From positions 1-64,000 of the forward strand of contig ARYC01002488.1 of the NCBI GenBank assembly GCA_000711775.1: a stretch of DNA of 64,000 nt, in the 5' to 3' direction. This document shows, piece by piece, positions 36,831-48,808 of the stretch (position 1 is its first letter; each line of letters starts with the position of its first letter). The notes below the pieces were generated by a model, which saw nothing but the letters and a program-made list of their open reading frames with translations, did no database searches and was not told the DNA's origin. Made by a program: the position numbers and the translations under genes. The DNA comes from Oxytricha trifallax. Its lineage: Eukaryota > Ciliophora > Spirotrichea > Sporadotrichida > Oxytrichidae.

Positions 36831-38863
36831 ATGAATATAAATAATCTCATTCACTTCAATAATCTAAAGCAATCTGCTGACTCTTCCCCATAAAACAATC
36901 ATTCACCATCAAACAGGTATAGTCCCATCGTATTCTTATGATAATTTATTTTCAATGATATAGTCCTTCTAGAATAAACCCTTTGAGGGAGTATTCATCG
37001 ATAAAGTGGTTTCGGAGACATAAAAACACCTCAAATGCTAATTATATGAACACTGTCGATGAAAAATAGAAAATTAAGGAGATTCAAGAACTGTTTCATA
37101 AGTTTGATGAGAAAAAAACTGGTACTTAAAATTATTATTATAAATTATTAACATAAATTGTAAGTTTACAATTTAAGGGGGATAATAATAGAAAAATCAT
37201 ACTTTGAAGTTAGAAGAAATACATAAAATGTTCAAGAGTGTGGGCATTGAAATATAAGTATCACAAATTCAATAATTATTCATACATTCCGCTAGAGTTA
37301 ACACTAATTATTGATATAAACAATTTATCACATAATTATTGTTTCTATGTGAATTCATTATATTTTAAATAATTAATATATAAAATTGTAATGTTTATTA
37401 AAATTCTATGCAATAATAGCAAAACATACCTAATTAGACTTTGACCAACAATTAATCGCCTAGAAATATAAATGGAGCAAATTTTGTGAAGAAAAAAATG
37501 ACTTTGAAAGAGTTTTAAGAAGCCATGCTATCGCAAAAGTCCAATCTCAAGTTCAAAGAACTCATTAAGAAAATTAGGAAATAAGTTAAGAATAATGATT
37601 ACTAGAATGTTAGTGCAGATATCATATTCTTACCCACAGATTTGGGTGAAATGTTAAGTTTTTTATATAGAAAAACAATATAGTAGCAAATTAAGAGAGA
37701 ACTAAATTGATCTATTCATGAGACAGAAGAAATTATACATAAAAATTCAAGCATTCATACATCCTAAGCATCCTTGTATCATTAGAAAACTTTCAATTTA
37801 ATTTATATAGTGTTACTAATAGTCTAGATTATATTTTATAAATTTAAACTCTTAAAAGCCAGAATATGCAAACTCCTGTCACTATCTCAAGTAAATAGCA
37901 AAATCTCAGATAAAACACTTTTTCAGAGTAAGCTAGATTCCATCAATAATAATAATAAAATCAATCTATATAACAATAATTATAATTAGTTCACGACCCC
38001 AAAACCCTTGATTAAAGAGTGAAAGAATCCATATCAAATTTCAGTCAACTTTTCTCTGGTCACTAATCGATTTAAAACACTGAAACTTAAACTAAAAATA
38101 ACAATTTTGTAATACCAAGGGAAGAAATCTAGTTTAGAAAGAATTAAAATCAAATTAGAAACTATAAAAATAATATTGGTGAGGATAGTTCATACTCGAA
38201 TATGTTAAAATATCTGAAGCTTAGGAAATAAATCAGGGAGTTATCTGAATTGAAGTAAAAATAAGAGCAATTATAGAATATGTCAAAGATTGATTTAAAC
38301 TAGGAAGTTTAAATATAAAATGTAGAAGGGGAACAATATTTTCATAATCAAAGTTAATATTAGTAAAAAGTCAATTCATAAGAAAGAAATAAGTTATAGG
38401 ATAACAAAGATATCCAAAACATTTTAAATGATCCAGATTTCTCTAATTAAACCAACATTTCAACACTACCTTTTCATGGATAAAAGTAGCCATTAACTTA
38501 CTAAAATACAAATCGATAAAATTAAAAACAAAATCCTTTTCTTAAACACAGTATAGATATATTTTCACCTTAACAATAGTAGGAATTGATTGATCTAACA
38601 AATAAAAATGATCAATAAGATAGATATAGTAATAGTATAAAACAACTTAGTAGGAATTATTAAGATAGGTATACAGCTCATAATAGCAGCAACCCTGAGA
38701 GATTCCTAAGTTTTTAGGGAGATTAAAATTTGAGAGGACCCCCTCAGGATTAATTCACATCTATTTAATATGAAAAGTAGGGAAATAATACACTTTACAC
38801 GCCTAATAAGATTAACTCAGCTTCTAAATATCATTAAGTATAAATTTAGGAAAAAAAGTTGAT
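36831..38863 (+). CDS. EF-hand-like Q/N-rich protein
   Basis: ATG 36831 (MNINNLIHFNNLKQSADSSP). After an intron (GTATAG...GATATAG, about 36916-36962), an EF-hand-like unit is split by an insert: KEIQELFHKFDEKKTG, then TLKLEEIHKMFKSVGIEI (about 37200). A second helix-loop block has MTLKEFQEAMLSQKSNLKFK (about 37500) and SADIIFLPTDLGEML. The loop residues are not canonical, so calcium binding is doubtful. The remainder (37860-38860) is Gln/Asn-rich with LKYLKLRKQIRELSELKQKQ coiled coil. The C-terminal end is uncertain; the frame stays open into the convergent gene, which is unlikely to be real. No orthologue was recognised. Confidence 0.5.
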
Positions 38864-38888
38864 CATCAATTTCTTTATGATTATTTTT

Positions 38889-41800
38889 CAAATGAAACTT
38901 ACCTATATTGTCTTAGAAATCTCTGAAACAAAGCCCACTTAGTCTAGTTTGCTTTAACTTGCTTCTAATGTGATTAAAAACTAAGTCATCAAATCCAGTG
39001 CTTTATTACTCAATAAGCTCAAGTCAATCTCCTATGAACTTATAAATCCATCCTAGTCAGAATCAAGAGCGTGAAACAATTGGCTTAATTTCTCTAATTA
39101 TTTCTGCTCAGCCATTACTCGTGAATTTTAATCAATTTGTATTTACTGTGTCGCTTCAAGCTAAGTTTTCTTAAAGATTTCCTCCTATTTAGCTTTAATA
39201 ATTTTGCCTTCTAAATAGAGACTTTCCAGTAAATCTATGTTATTCTCTTTATTTGCTAAAATGAAGGTATTTCTTTCATTATTTATAAGTTTTCGATCTG
39301 ATTTTGTGATTATTGGTTTGAAAAGTGATTAGCCTGTTTCATGATCGATTTGTGTTTCGTATTTCAATTTTTCCTGGGTTTTATCTTTTATCCATTTCTA
39401 GCGAGATGCTTTTAAATGTAAGCATTAAAAATTGCTTTATTTTATCCTGAAAAAAAAGGATATCAATAATTATATTATCAAAATCATGCTAAAACTTAAT
39501 TTGTAACTCTTTCAGTAATTTCCTAAATCTAAGTGACAGGAGACCTCTCTTTACTTAAAGTAGCTCTGTTTTGTTGAAGTTTAATGCCTTACTAAATTTG
39601 ATTTTAAATTTCCTAGAACTTGTTCTACCTCACTTTATCATCAGAATACAAAATCTCATACAAATTTTTCTTTGCTAAATTTACCTCAGATTAGTTTTCA
39701 TCGTTTTAACAAAATTATGAATTATTCTATGATAAATTCCTGTTGTGGTGACTATTTTATAGATATTTATTGAGTCTCTTTTCATCAAGTACTGGTTTGA
39801 AAGTGCATTTATCCAATTCATATTGCTCTTATTGCTACTTTTTAAGTTCTAGATTTTTTTGATATTTTTTACCATAATCTAAAAGTATTTCTTCAGGTGG
39901 ACTCATAGGTCTATTTTCGCATAGAAACTTTGAGTTAAATAAATTCTTTCTTTAAAATTAATTGTAGATATTAAATTACTATAATATAGTAATGCTATAT
40001 AACATATTTGAGTTATAACTTGCAATGAAGGTATTTTAACTATGATTATGAGCAGATCTATGATTTTAAGATTAATTTAATTTCTAATGGAGCATGGTAG
40101 ATAGGTATGTTTGATCTAAATTGCTGTTCTTATTGATTGAATTATTATGAGAATCATAAAATTCTGTATTCTTTAGAATGCTGTTCATTTCATCATGCAT
40201 ACTTTTTAATTCTTGCTTCTTAGTTTACATCAAGAACATTTAATGAGAATTTTATAATAAATTTGGTAAAACAAATTTAAATTATAGAATTCTATCGCCA
40301 TAGGAACCAGAGTAGTGAATCTAGTTATTGATAAAAGACTATTAAGTACTACTATTCATAGTACCACAAAAGCTTTAAATTCTGCTTTATGAAGTATTAA
40401 AACCTTGAGATGTAAAGGATCTCATTGTGTTACTTCTTGCCATTGATCTATTAGCACTTAAAGTACGATTTTATTGCTCTAAACTTTTTCTCTCTTGAAG
40501 TATCTACTATTACTTTTGCTATTTGACAACAGCAATGTTGTAGAGTCTATTGTAAACTTGTTACTATTACATATTTTCGTCATTGTTTGAGGGTCCATTC
40601 CTGAAACTCTTCCTACTTTTACTTCTTAAAGTGTATTCTTTGGCATCTTACTCTATATCTCTTAAGACTTGTTGTTTGATTTACTCTCTGACTTTAAGTT
40701 TTTGAAGCTATTCCTCTTCAATCCGTTGAGCTAATTGTTAAGCTAAGATGTCAATATGAGCCTAGGACATATTGTATTTTTAGGAGAAGATTTAAGCTAA
40801 TGTCAAAGGATTGTCGTTTTCATAATATTTTATCTCTTCAAACTGATCATGGCCTAAAAGAAATAAAATGTTTATTAAGGAAAGTGCAAAAAAGACTTGC
40901 ATAATTTGCATATGATTATTCCTCTATGCCAATTTGCATTATTATTGAATAAATTCAATCGATAAATTTTTGTCCATTTTGAAATTTTGTTTCACACACA
41001 CGCTTGTCTGTGGTCTCTTGTGAAAATTTGCATTCCTTTCCTTTACTCTTAATTCCACATCGTAAACTTCTTATGAAAACCTTCTCTACAGAGCTAATAT
41101 TTTTGGAACCTCTGACTTAATCAATACTTCATTTTCATTGGCGATTTAATTTGTAGTTGTAATGAATATATCTGTGTTTTATTGAGAATTTATATATTAA
41201 TAATCTTCCTAATACAATGAACTTTAGCGTTTTTGAAAAGATAAGTTCTAATTTGGCATTAAATAATTGTTAGAATATAATTGCTATTAAACTTAACTCT
41301 ATTTGATAAATTACTGTGGTATGTCATTTTGCGATGCGTTTTTAGGGCTTATTTCTTTGTATCTTTGCAGTTCAAATTTGACATAAGCTCTATCTTAATT
41401 TATCCTAAATTTCTGGCAAATTTCATGCTTTGGGGATAAAGTTTAGTTGCTGGTTTGAGGTAATATACTATTTTGTTATTCTTTTGAATTTTCTATATGC
41501 AATGTAGGTTTCTAACTATTTCTAGCTTGATAATCTTAGTAAACCTAAGAGAAAATTTGACTTTTATTAATCTATTTTTTATTTATTTAAAGTGTACTTC
41601 CTTAAATCAACCCAAATTAATCGTTATTTTTTGTTTCTTAAGGTAATTAATTGGAATGAATTGAATTCTACTAGTTTTGAGAATTTTTATAATGCTTCAA
41701 AAGAGTCTTGACTTTTTCTTATTTTAAGTTCTCTGAGTTTTACTAGCTTTTAACCAACTTACTATCTTCTTTTTATCTAAAAGAGTGTATTCTTGACGAA

Positions 41801-42564
41801 TTTTGCATTACTAAAGACTTATTGTTAAATTTATTAGTATTTGTAACTGTCTTATGATTTTACCTTAACTTATTCTAAGAAATTTACTAATTATGCTTTA
41901 GTTTCTCTTATAAAGATTACTATTATACTACTTCATTAGAATGAGGATCATAAGCGAATATATTCAAATCATAGTTTAATAAGTTTTTGTTGTCAAATGT
42001 TGTCTGAATACACTACGACTTAATAGAGTGTTATTAATTATTTATATTAAGTTGATGCTCGAGATCTTACAATTCTTTTTTCGTTTTATTTTCTTGATCT
42101 TTAAATTAAACTAGTTTTTAAACAGATTATAGAGGATGCACAAAGATATAAAATTGACATCAATAATAATTAATTAGGAAATTCTTAATTATTATATAAT
42201 ATCTAAATTATGGATGCTATCGAAGTATCTAAAACTAGCTTATGTTTGGTTATTAATTAATTTTTGGCAATGCTTAAACTGTATACTCGAATTAAAATAA
42301 ATTAGCATTTATTGTAATAAAATTCGATATTTTCATATAAATTTCAGTAATAATAGGCATGATGAAATAGGAGAGAGATTTTGGTGTAATTGGCTCGCTT
42401 TCTTAGATATTTACTAATTTTTATTAGTGCAAGCCATTATTTAATTGAAATTTTGGACTTTAATCTGAAATTTACTATTACTAATTTTAATTCGTGTTTT
42501 TAGTAAGCATTTAATTTTGATGTATAAGCTTCATTTTTGTGAGGCTTTGATCACTTTACACCAT
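38889..42564 (-). CDS. EF-hand protein with FKP motifs, about 1,200 residues
   Basis: ATG 42564-42562 opens MVQSDQSLTKMK. After an insert at about 42350-42140 the frame runs uninterrupted for about 2.6 kb (42138-39486). It has a long Gln/Asn-rich part and a helical block NDNPLTLAQIFSQKYNMSQ with QAHIDILAQQLAQRIEEEQ (about 40820-40730). The end has repeated FKP motifs: LDKCTFKPVLDEKRLNKYL (about 39800) and, across an IES, SLFKPIITKSDRKLINNERN (about 39300). A near-canonical EF-hand, LFHALDSDQDGFISSQEIDL (about 39078-39020), has loop ligands D-S-D-Q-D-G-F-I-x-x-x-E. TGA is 38891-38889. The CTFKP repeat plus EF-hand layout is seen in protist cytoskeletal proteins; the function is unknown. An in-frame hydrophobic stretch near 40930-40870 may be an intron or IES. 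Confidence 0.7.
39411..39490 (-). other. IES in EF-hand gene, pointer AGCAT
   Basis: Minus-strand AGCAT lies at 39490-39486 and 39410-39406. Excision joins RVTNQVLA to SRQKWIKDKTQEK in frame, avoiding an immediate TGA. Confidence 0.78.
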
Positions 42565-42788
42565 AGATTAAGATTTAATAGATCTATAAAATATAAAATG
42601 AGAGTATGCTGAAAACCATAAAGAAATTATCATGTTACTTATGAATTTAATTGAAATATTTTCAATAATAAGTGATCTTAATTAGGGTGGGCTCAATATA
42701 AACTCGGTTCTAGGAGTCTTTTAGTCTTGTAGGATCGATTTAATTTAAGGATTTTGCATTTCCAAATATTCCCTGTTTATAGATTAAT

Positions 42789-44199
42789 TCATTTATATTT
42801 ATGAAGAAATTATGAATATTAGGTAATTTTTTCTATAACTTTAGTTAAATCTTATATTAAAATTCGCTTTATTTAACCCTTTAATTTATATATAAATTTT
42901 GTATTTAAAATCATTTATAGAATTTACTTCAATCGCTATTCATAATCCTCCAGTTCTTTAATGATTTCTTGCTTGAAATCTTGTGATTGTAAAAACTTCC
43001 CATTCATTCTATCTTTTTCCAACTAAAACTACGTTAGTAATTATTGTACGAAGATAGGAGATTAATATAAAATAAAATAATTATTGGTAAACATTAAGTA
43101 TATAAAGGGTGCTTATTCAAGCAAAGGGCCTCAAAAATTTGTACAAAAGTTAAACGATTTTGTGCAAAAAGAATTATTTTTAAAAAATTCCAATTTATTT
43201 AGAATTTCATTCAATTTAATGCTCTTATAAATATCATAGTTTATAAAGGAAAGAATGAGTTTATATGGATTTATTTTTATCTTTAAGCTTTTCTATCTTT
43301 GACTCAATGTTTAATATATAACTTTATACTTATTTTATATCAAAGCCTTCTCTCCTCAAGGTACTTCTAATGCAATTTATCATATTTATCCTCAGAATAT
43401 TGTAACTCAGCTTTAAGTTGAGTAATCTCTAAGTCATACTTTATCTATTACTGCTTGATGTCTTAATCTGAGTAATTTGATTAATTTTGCCCTTTGATAG
43501 TGGAATTTTAGATGTTAAGCTATAGCCTTGAGTTTTCTTAAAGGGAAAAAGATTGAAAAATATATATAATCTAAACCTCATGGTATTGGATGAGTTCGAT
43601 GATTTATTTCTCTTTCTCTATAATCTAGTTTATAGCCTTTTCCTTAATTAATTCCATGTCTTGCTCAAGTATATAAATCAATATTTATCTGCAAAATAAG
43701 TGACTAGGCTTCTGATATCTGATTAATTTCCTCTACATTGAATTGCTCTTGATTAATTTTAGCAAATAAGTTTTTAGGCATGATACCAGAGATAGAGCTC
43801 ATCCTTTATTAAGAGCCATAGCCAGGCATATTAATAAACTATTCTTATGCTTAACTTTAACCCATATAGTTGACTGTCAATCGCATTTAGCTCATGTCAT
43901 ATGGTAGTTTCTAGCCACTGATTTAGTTAAATTTCTACCCTGAGACAAAATCCTAACTCTTTTAATGAATAACATTTGGACCACTTGTCTATCTTTGTGA
44001 CATAATGGCGCCTTTCTAAATATTGTAAGTTTTCCTGGGGCTTGATTAATACTGCTGTTCTTTAGTAGCAAGAAAACTGAATCTTTCTGTTTTTAAACGA
44101 AGCTCAAAGTTCTCAGATCTCATTGTATTTATTATAAGAAACAATAATTATTTGAAAAATTCCTCTCTTTCCTTTAGCATTATGATTTCATTCTCATAT
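42789..44199 (-). CDS. scrambled coiled-coil gene, locus B (even-numbered segments)
   Basis: It contains a 37-bp segment (44199-44163) coding NEIIMLKERE. After a 29-bp AT-rich spacer, a long segment from 44133 downward reads NTMRSENFELRLKTERFSF, KTYNIQKGAIMSQRQTSGPN, YGSQQRMSSISGIMPKNLFA and FNVEEINQISEAQS. Across a small IES with pointer ACTT (about 43710-43680) it continues LEQDMELIKEKAINQIIEKE. Further blocks are QQQIKYDLEITQLKAELQY and SEDKYDKLHQKYLEERRL (about 43470-43330), and GKFLQSQDFKQEIIKELEDY (about 43000-42940). The first in-frame TGA is 42791-42789. It is a cytoskeletal-type coiled coil; no family was recognised. The preceding parts are at 48.7-49.9 kb on the same strand. Confidence 0.72.
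44117..44133 (-). repeat. scrambled-gene pointer 3, locus B copy
   Basis: AATAAATACAATGAGAT (minus strand), identical to 48776-48760. Confidence 0.85.
44163..44199 (-). other. 37-bp micro-segment between pointers 1 and 2 (locus B)
   Basis: Bounded by ATATGAGAATGAAAT (44199-44185; partner 48859-48845) and CTAAAGGAAAGAGAG (44177-44163; partner 48808-48794). Only 7 bp (CATAATG) are unique to it. It supplies II-M to the assembled ENEIIMLKERE. Confidence 0.82.
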
Positions 44200-44409
44200 T
44201 TTTAGAATATTGTACCATAATTAAGCATACATTCATTGATTTATAAGAATTTTGCAGATAAGTGCTGAAAAAGAATAACTTGAGCTAGTAGCATTATTTT
44301 TTATGAGGTTTAGATTGATGAATTAAGACAAGAAAACTCAAGCAAAATAAAAAGGTTTTAAATAAATTCGCTAAGTTTTATTATAAAAATATTATTGATT
44401 TTGTCTAAT

Positions 44410-45275
44410 TAAGATCACTTAATGCTCCTATTCATATCACAAAGAAGATCAACTTAAATTAAAGAAGACTTTCATGCTAAGATATAAAGTTAACTTCTCA
44501 AAATTAAACCCTAGATTATAATAAGCAACTCCCTTTAAGTTCAATTAATGTAGATCAAATAAAAACGGAAAGATTTTTAAATGAAGTTAATCCCATTCAA
44601 AGAATATAATGTTTACAAGATAAGTTAAGAGAAAATTAAGATTACCAACCAAAATAGAGCATCAATATCATTTTTATTTATTATAATAAAGCTAATAACA
44701 AACGAAAAAAGGGAAGGGAGGTGAATATGTAACTCACAAGTAAATTTCTAACTTTCATAATTCCAGCGTCTCTACAGATTCTCAAACTTAGTTTTTGATC
44801 ACACCAAAAAGCAGTTTTAATTATAACAACTCCAAATAAAGTAAACTTATGATTTAGAGTCGCCCAGAACATAATTTCAAAAATGATTACCAATTTCTTG
44901 ACTCCAATAGATATAATTAAAATAATAAAAATTGGGTACTTTTGAAGCAAAACAATTTGTAGTTTCAAATGAGTTAATCAAATAATGAGGAGGGAATAAA
45001 AGAAAAATCTTAAAATTTGCAAAATATTATAGCTTCCCCCTATACTTAGAGCAATCTTTAATCTTCATCTGGATTTATCAAGCATCAATAACTAAGACCC
45101 TAGACAGCTATAGGAATTAACTCTAAAAATCATAATCACAACACTTTACATTTACAAAATGTAGAAAGAATGAGAAAATTGTCAATTGCTAATTAGGATT
45201 ATAAACAGCTTAAAATTAGAGGAATTAAGAAAGAAAAGTCTAATGGTTTAAGATATAATACTTTCATAATTAAAA
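44410..45275 (+). CDS. coding-like plus-strand segments of unknown gene
   Basis: An open plus-strand frame gives NQTLDYNKQLPLSSINVDQI, KTERFLNEVNPIQRIQCLQD and KLRENQDYQPKQSIN between about 44500 and 44665. A second block about 45070-45280 reads LSSINNQDPRQLQELTL and NVERMRKLSIANQDYKQLKI. The composition is protein-like and distinct from the flanking A/T runs. No domain was recognised and start and stop are not resolved. It could belong with the gene starting at 46653 or be separate segments of another scrambled gene. Confidence 0.4.
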
Positions 45276-45320
45276 CAAATTTTTATATATTAAAATAACA
45301 CAAAATGGTAATTAAGCTGA

Positions 45321-46365
45321 TAGTCTCATTGTGATACGGTAAAGCTACTGATGCGGCTGCCATCATCTTAGAGACTTATCGGGCAGCAATGCTATTTCGG
45401 ATCTTCTCAAGATGAGGCACCGTCGCTTGCAATATCAGCCTTGAATGCATTGTAATTTTATGAGTGCTTCACACCAGGGCAGGCTTGATCATTCCATTAT
45501 CGCAGCGTGAGGGTGTCAACATGCGATGGTAGTCATACGCAGAGAACGAGCTTATTTATAGTTACTTGAGCTGCCTATATGACATACGGGGAGTAAATTT
45601 TGTTCAAAAGAGTTTTGCCAAAATCTTTTTGGATGCCAGGGATCCAGTTACTCATAATAGACTTTTCCCAAAAGGGTATCAAGGGCTACGAAATACTGAC
45701 ATTCCTGTGAGCAACTTGCACAAGAGTGACTAAGTAGCCTAGTCAAGAGATATTCCGGAGATTATTCATGCTGAGCACAGAAGTCACCTAAAGTATCTAG
45801 ACGCTATGGGCGGTGTAAATATCTACTCCCCGTAGGTGTAACTAGTTACGAAGTCTATGTAACTAGTTACAGCGGCCACAGTATCTTGCTTCAGTAGATA
45901 TCGAAGCATCTCAACGCAAAAACATTCTAAATATCCTAATCCTGGCTACTTAGTTACTCCAGCAGAAGTTTCTCACGGGGATGTCATTGCATCATCGGAT
46001 CCTTCTCTTTTGGGTAACATGCAATTTTAGTAACCGTGCTCCAAAATTCAAAAGAATTTAGGCTAGATACTTTTCATCAAAATTTACACCCCGTATTGCT
46101 TCTCGTTGACTCGAGTAATCTTTGACGAATTGTATTTCACCATTTGTCATTTATCAGAGGTAATTTCCCAAAAGTGCGATGGAGTGATGTGCAAAAGTAC
46201 TCTGAAGTGTGTCATATATTCCCACTGAATTGTGTATTGCGCTGTACTACTGACGCCAATAACTCTGTCTGCGGTGAGTAATACAAGTACAATTACTGGA
46301 TTTACTTCAATGATGAAACTTCTCTCTATTGTAGGAGTTCCATCATTTCATTCATGTGAAGGAAT
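45321..46365. repeat. GC-richer island rich in palindromes, unknown germline element
   Basis: About 1 kb of balanced composition inside very AT-rich DNA. TACGGGGAGTAAATTTTG (about 45584-45601) recurs inverted as CAAAATTTACACCCCGTA at about 46078-46095, and a core TACTCCCCGTA lies between at about 45824-45834. A perfect 12-bp palindrome GTAACTAGTTAC occurs twice (45838-45849 and 45859-45870). A near-hairpin at the right edge pairs AATGATGAAACT (about 46309) with AGTTCCATCATT (about 46336). No long ORF stands out. This looks like a foldback or nested non-autonomous element, or a satellite; the family was not recognised. Confidence 0.6.
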
Positions 46366-46652
46366 TATTTACCATTTTGTGTTATTTTAATATATAAAAA
46401 TTTGTTTTAATTATGAAAGTATTATAGTATAGAAGCAACTCCTTAAATAATTAAGAAATAAGTTAATTGTAACTTCAATAATAATATGCTTAATCTAGTG
46501 ATTATGGAATACAATCTTAATCTATGGTATTCTTTTTTAAATGCTTGAAACAATATGACATATTGACCACCAATCAAAATTTAGCACTTTGTTTATTTAT
46601 CGATTGAATTTCAGGGACTGTTTGAAAATCAATAAATTAACCCACAAATAAT

Positions 46653-47880
46653 GAAAAGAAGATCTTCAATGTAAGAATCAGATTTTTAATAAATCAGGTC
46701 AGCCAAGTATTTCATGAATAAGAGTAATTTAAGACCTTAATCATCAAACAATCTAAAAAACAAGTAAATATTAAAGACTAAGAAGAACAGTATTTCAATT
46801 TTAAATAATGTAGCTTTTGAAAACGAGGCACTAGTAAAATATGAATCTAATAGAGTAACATCACCTTATAAAAACTCAATTGGAAATAAATAAAAAGGGT
46901 TTATTTATGGCATTCATAAAAGAGTTTAAACTGCAAAATAAAGACCTTATTCTTAGATGAAAAGACTGTCTGTTATATCTCAATGATTTTTGATTATTTT
47001 TAATTTATCTATGTTTTCAATAAATTTTACCATAACTCTCCAATCTTTCATTTGAAAAGTGTTTAACTTATTAACTAAATTCTTTTATAGAATCTATCAA
47101 TTGTAGAAAGAGATGAGCTTCTGAATCAAATCAGAGAACTTAAAAATACACATTTATCTTTCAAGCCTCAACTTACTGAGAAAACAATTAAAATGGCAGA
47201 GAAGAGAAGTAAATCTCGAACTGAAAAAGATTTCCTTGAATATCTGTATAATGCTCCTACTTAATCTATAAAAAACTACCAACAAAACTAAGTTTTTGTA
47301 TTAATTCTATAATAAGTCATGCCCCCTTATATTAATGAAGATTCTCTAAACTATTATATTTTTTTATTAACAAGCTCTAAATAAGGATAAAGCTGATTAA
47401 GTTTAACCACTTTCAGAGAAATTACTGCACGAAATTTAAGAATGCACTTTCAAGCCATTCGTATCTCCTCACTCATAGATTTTAGCTGAGAAAGCGAAAT
47501 AGAGAAAGAAATAATAAGGTACTGCTGACTCTGGTTGCAAGAGCCAAAGAAACATTATTAGACACAGCATTAATTAGCCAATAATGGAGAAAATATTAGA
47601 ATTAATAAATAATATAGATTTCTAAGATTTATGTTTAATTGAATGAATAACTATAATAAATTAGTTTTAATTTTTTAATAAAATGGAGAAAAAGAATCAA
47701 GAATTACAATATGTAATGAAGAAAAAGATTAATCTTAAGATTTAGTGAATAATTTGAGACAATACTTTTAAGATTTATGTTTTGACAACTAAGAACTTAA
47801 TTTCATTAACAAAATCTTTTTAAACAAATAAATAAATCACTTAAACTAATAGATTTATAAAGCATTAATAGTATTTCTTA
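46653..47880 (+). CDS. unknown protein with FKP motifs
   Basis: ATG 46653 (MKRRSSMQESDFQQIRSAKY). A GT-AG intron (GTTATATC...TTTATAG, about 46970-47092) joins QMKRLS to NLSIVERDELLNQIRELK. Then comes LSFKPQLTEKTIKMAEKRSK (about 47155-47220). After another interruption, IQECTFKPFVSPHSQILAEK (about 47435-47500) is followed by EKILELINNIDFQDLC. A 14-bp repeat TAAGATTTATGTTT (about 47624-47637 and 47773-47786) suggests an IES and an in-frame join to FDNQELNFINKIFLNKQ. The two FKP-x-x-x-x-S/T...AEK motifs resemble those in the EF-hand gene at 38.9-42.6 kb. The C-terminus is unresolved. Confidence 0.6.
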
Positions 47881-47939
47881 CTATTTTATATTATATCTGC
47901 TGCTTATTAAATATTTTCATTGATATATTTAATGATTAA

Positions 47940-48125
47940 ATTACTCTAAAAATGATGGTTACTATTTCCTCCTCCCACTATTCAGATGTGGAATATCTAA
48001 ATTTTTACAGAATTTATCTCTCAATGTTTTTTGTACTTTTATTTAATTATTGAAGTATTCGTACTATCCCTGACCATCACTAGCTAATTCATTTCTAATA
48101 ATTAATTTTATGTAAAAAGCAAAAG
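47940..48125 (-). CDS. isolated coding-like segment, unknown
   Basis: The minus-strand frame NELASDGQGQYEYFNNQIKV, QKTLRDKFCKNLDIPHLNSG, RRKQQPSFLE has protein-like composition. It is flanked by AT-rich DNA. It may be a further segment of the scrambled coiled-coil gene around it; no pointer partner was found by eye. Confidence 0.4.
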
Positions 48126-48759
48126 AATTTGAATTTTTACTTTTAAATTTATTAAAATATATTCACTTAATTTATATGTTATTTCTGTCTCTATTCATAT
48201 TACTATTCATGTATGAAGCAGTTTATAACTATGTACTTCCATTTTAATATAGAGATTTTTACTATGCGAAGAAATCATTTTTAATTTATTGAATTGATGG
48301 AGTTTTATATTATGTGTTATAAACTTGATTGCTTTTCAGTTAAATTTACTAGAGAGACATATTTGGGTTGGTAGTTGGATTTGTAGACTAATTTTTAAGG
48401 GGAGATGCAAAAATTGAGTGGATATTCCTAGTTGGTTGCTATGATGACATTGGTTTCTCATGTAAGTTATATCTCCTGCTAATATTAATAAAAATTATGG
48501 AGAAACTTGTAAACGTAAGAGTAAAATAACATAATCTTTTCATTAAAAAAATACTCATGAAGTTCTGTGAGTATCTACTTCTTTTAAAAGAATCAATTTA
48601 TTGATCTTTTTAAGTTTGATTCTACATTTGTTCTATGTTTTAATCTGCTAGAATGAATGAAGAGTAGAGTTTTTTGTTCTTCACTTAATGATAATAAGAA
48701 AGTTGGATGATTAATTTAATGATATTATTGAAATATTAATCTATTAGTAATTCTCACAA

Positions 48760-48808
48760 ATCTCATTGTATTTATTTGACCCAAGAGCTCAGTCTCTCTT
48801 TCCTTTAG
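48760..48808 (-). other. 49-bp micro-segment between pointers 2 and 3 (locus A)
   Basis: Bounded by CTAAAGGAAAGAGAG (48808-48794) and AATAAATACAATGAGAT (48776-48760). The 17 unique bp ACTGAGCTCTTGGGTCA encode TELLGQ, GC-richer than the spacers on either side. Confidence 0.82.

Noticed and set aside
37997-38007. CCCCAAAACCC, possible telomere remnant
   Set aside because: It reads HDPKTLD in the frame of the plus-strand gene and has no repeat partner.
44681-44968. 95-codon minus-strand ORF
   Set aside because: It lies in AT-rich spacer, its composition is chance-like, it has no pointer-supported neighbours, and protein-like blocks run on the other strand.
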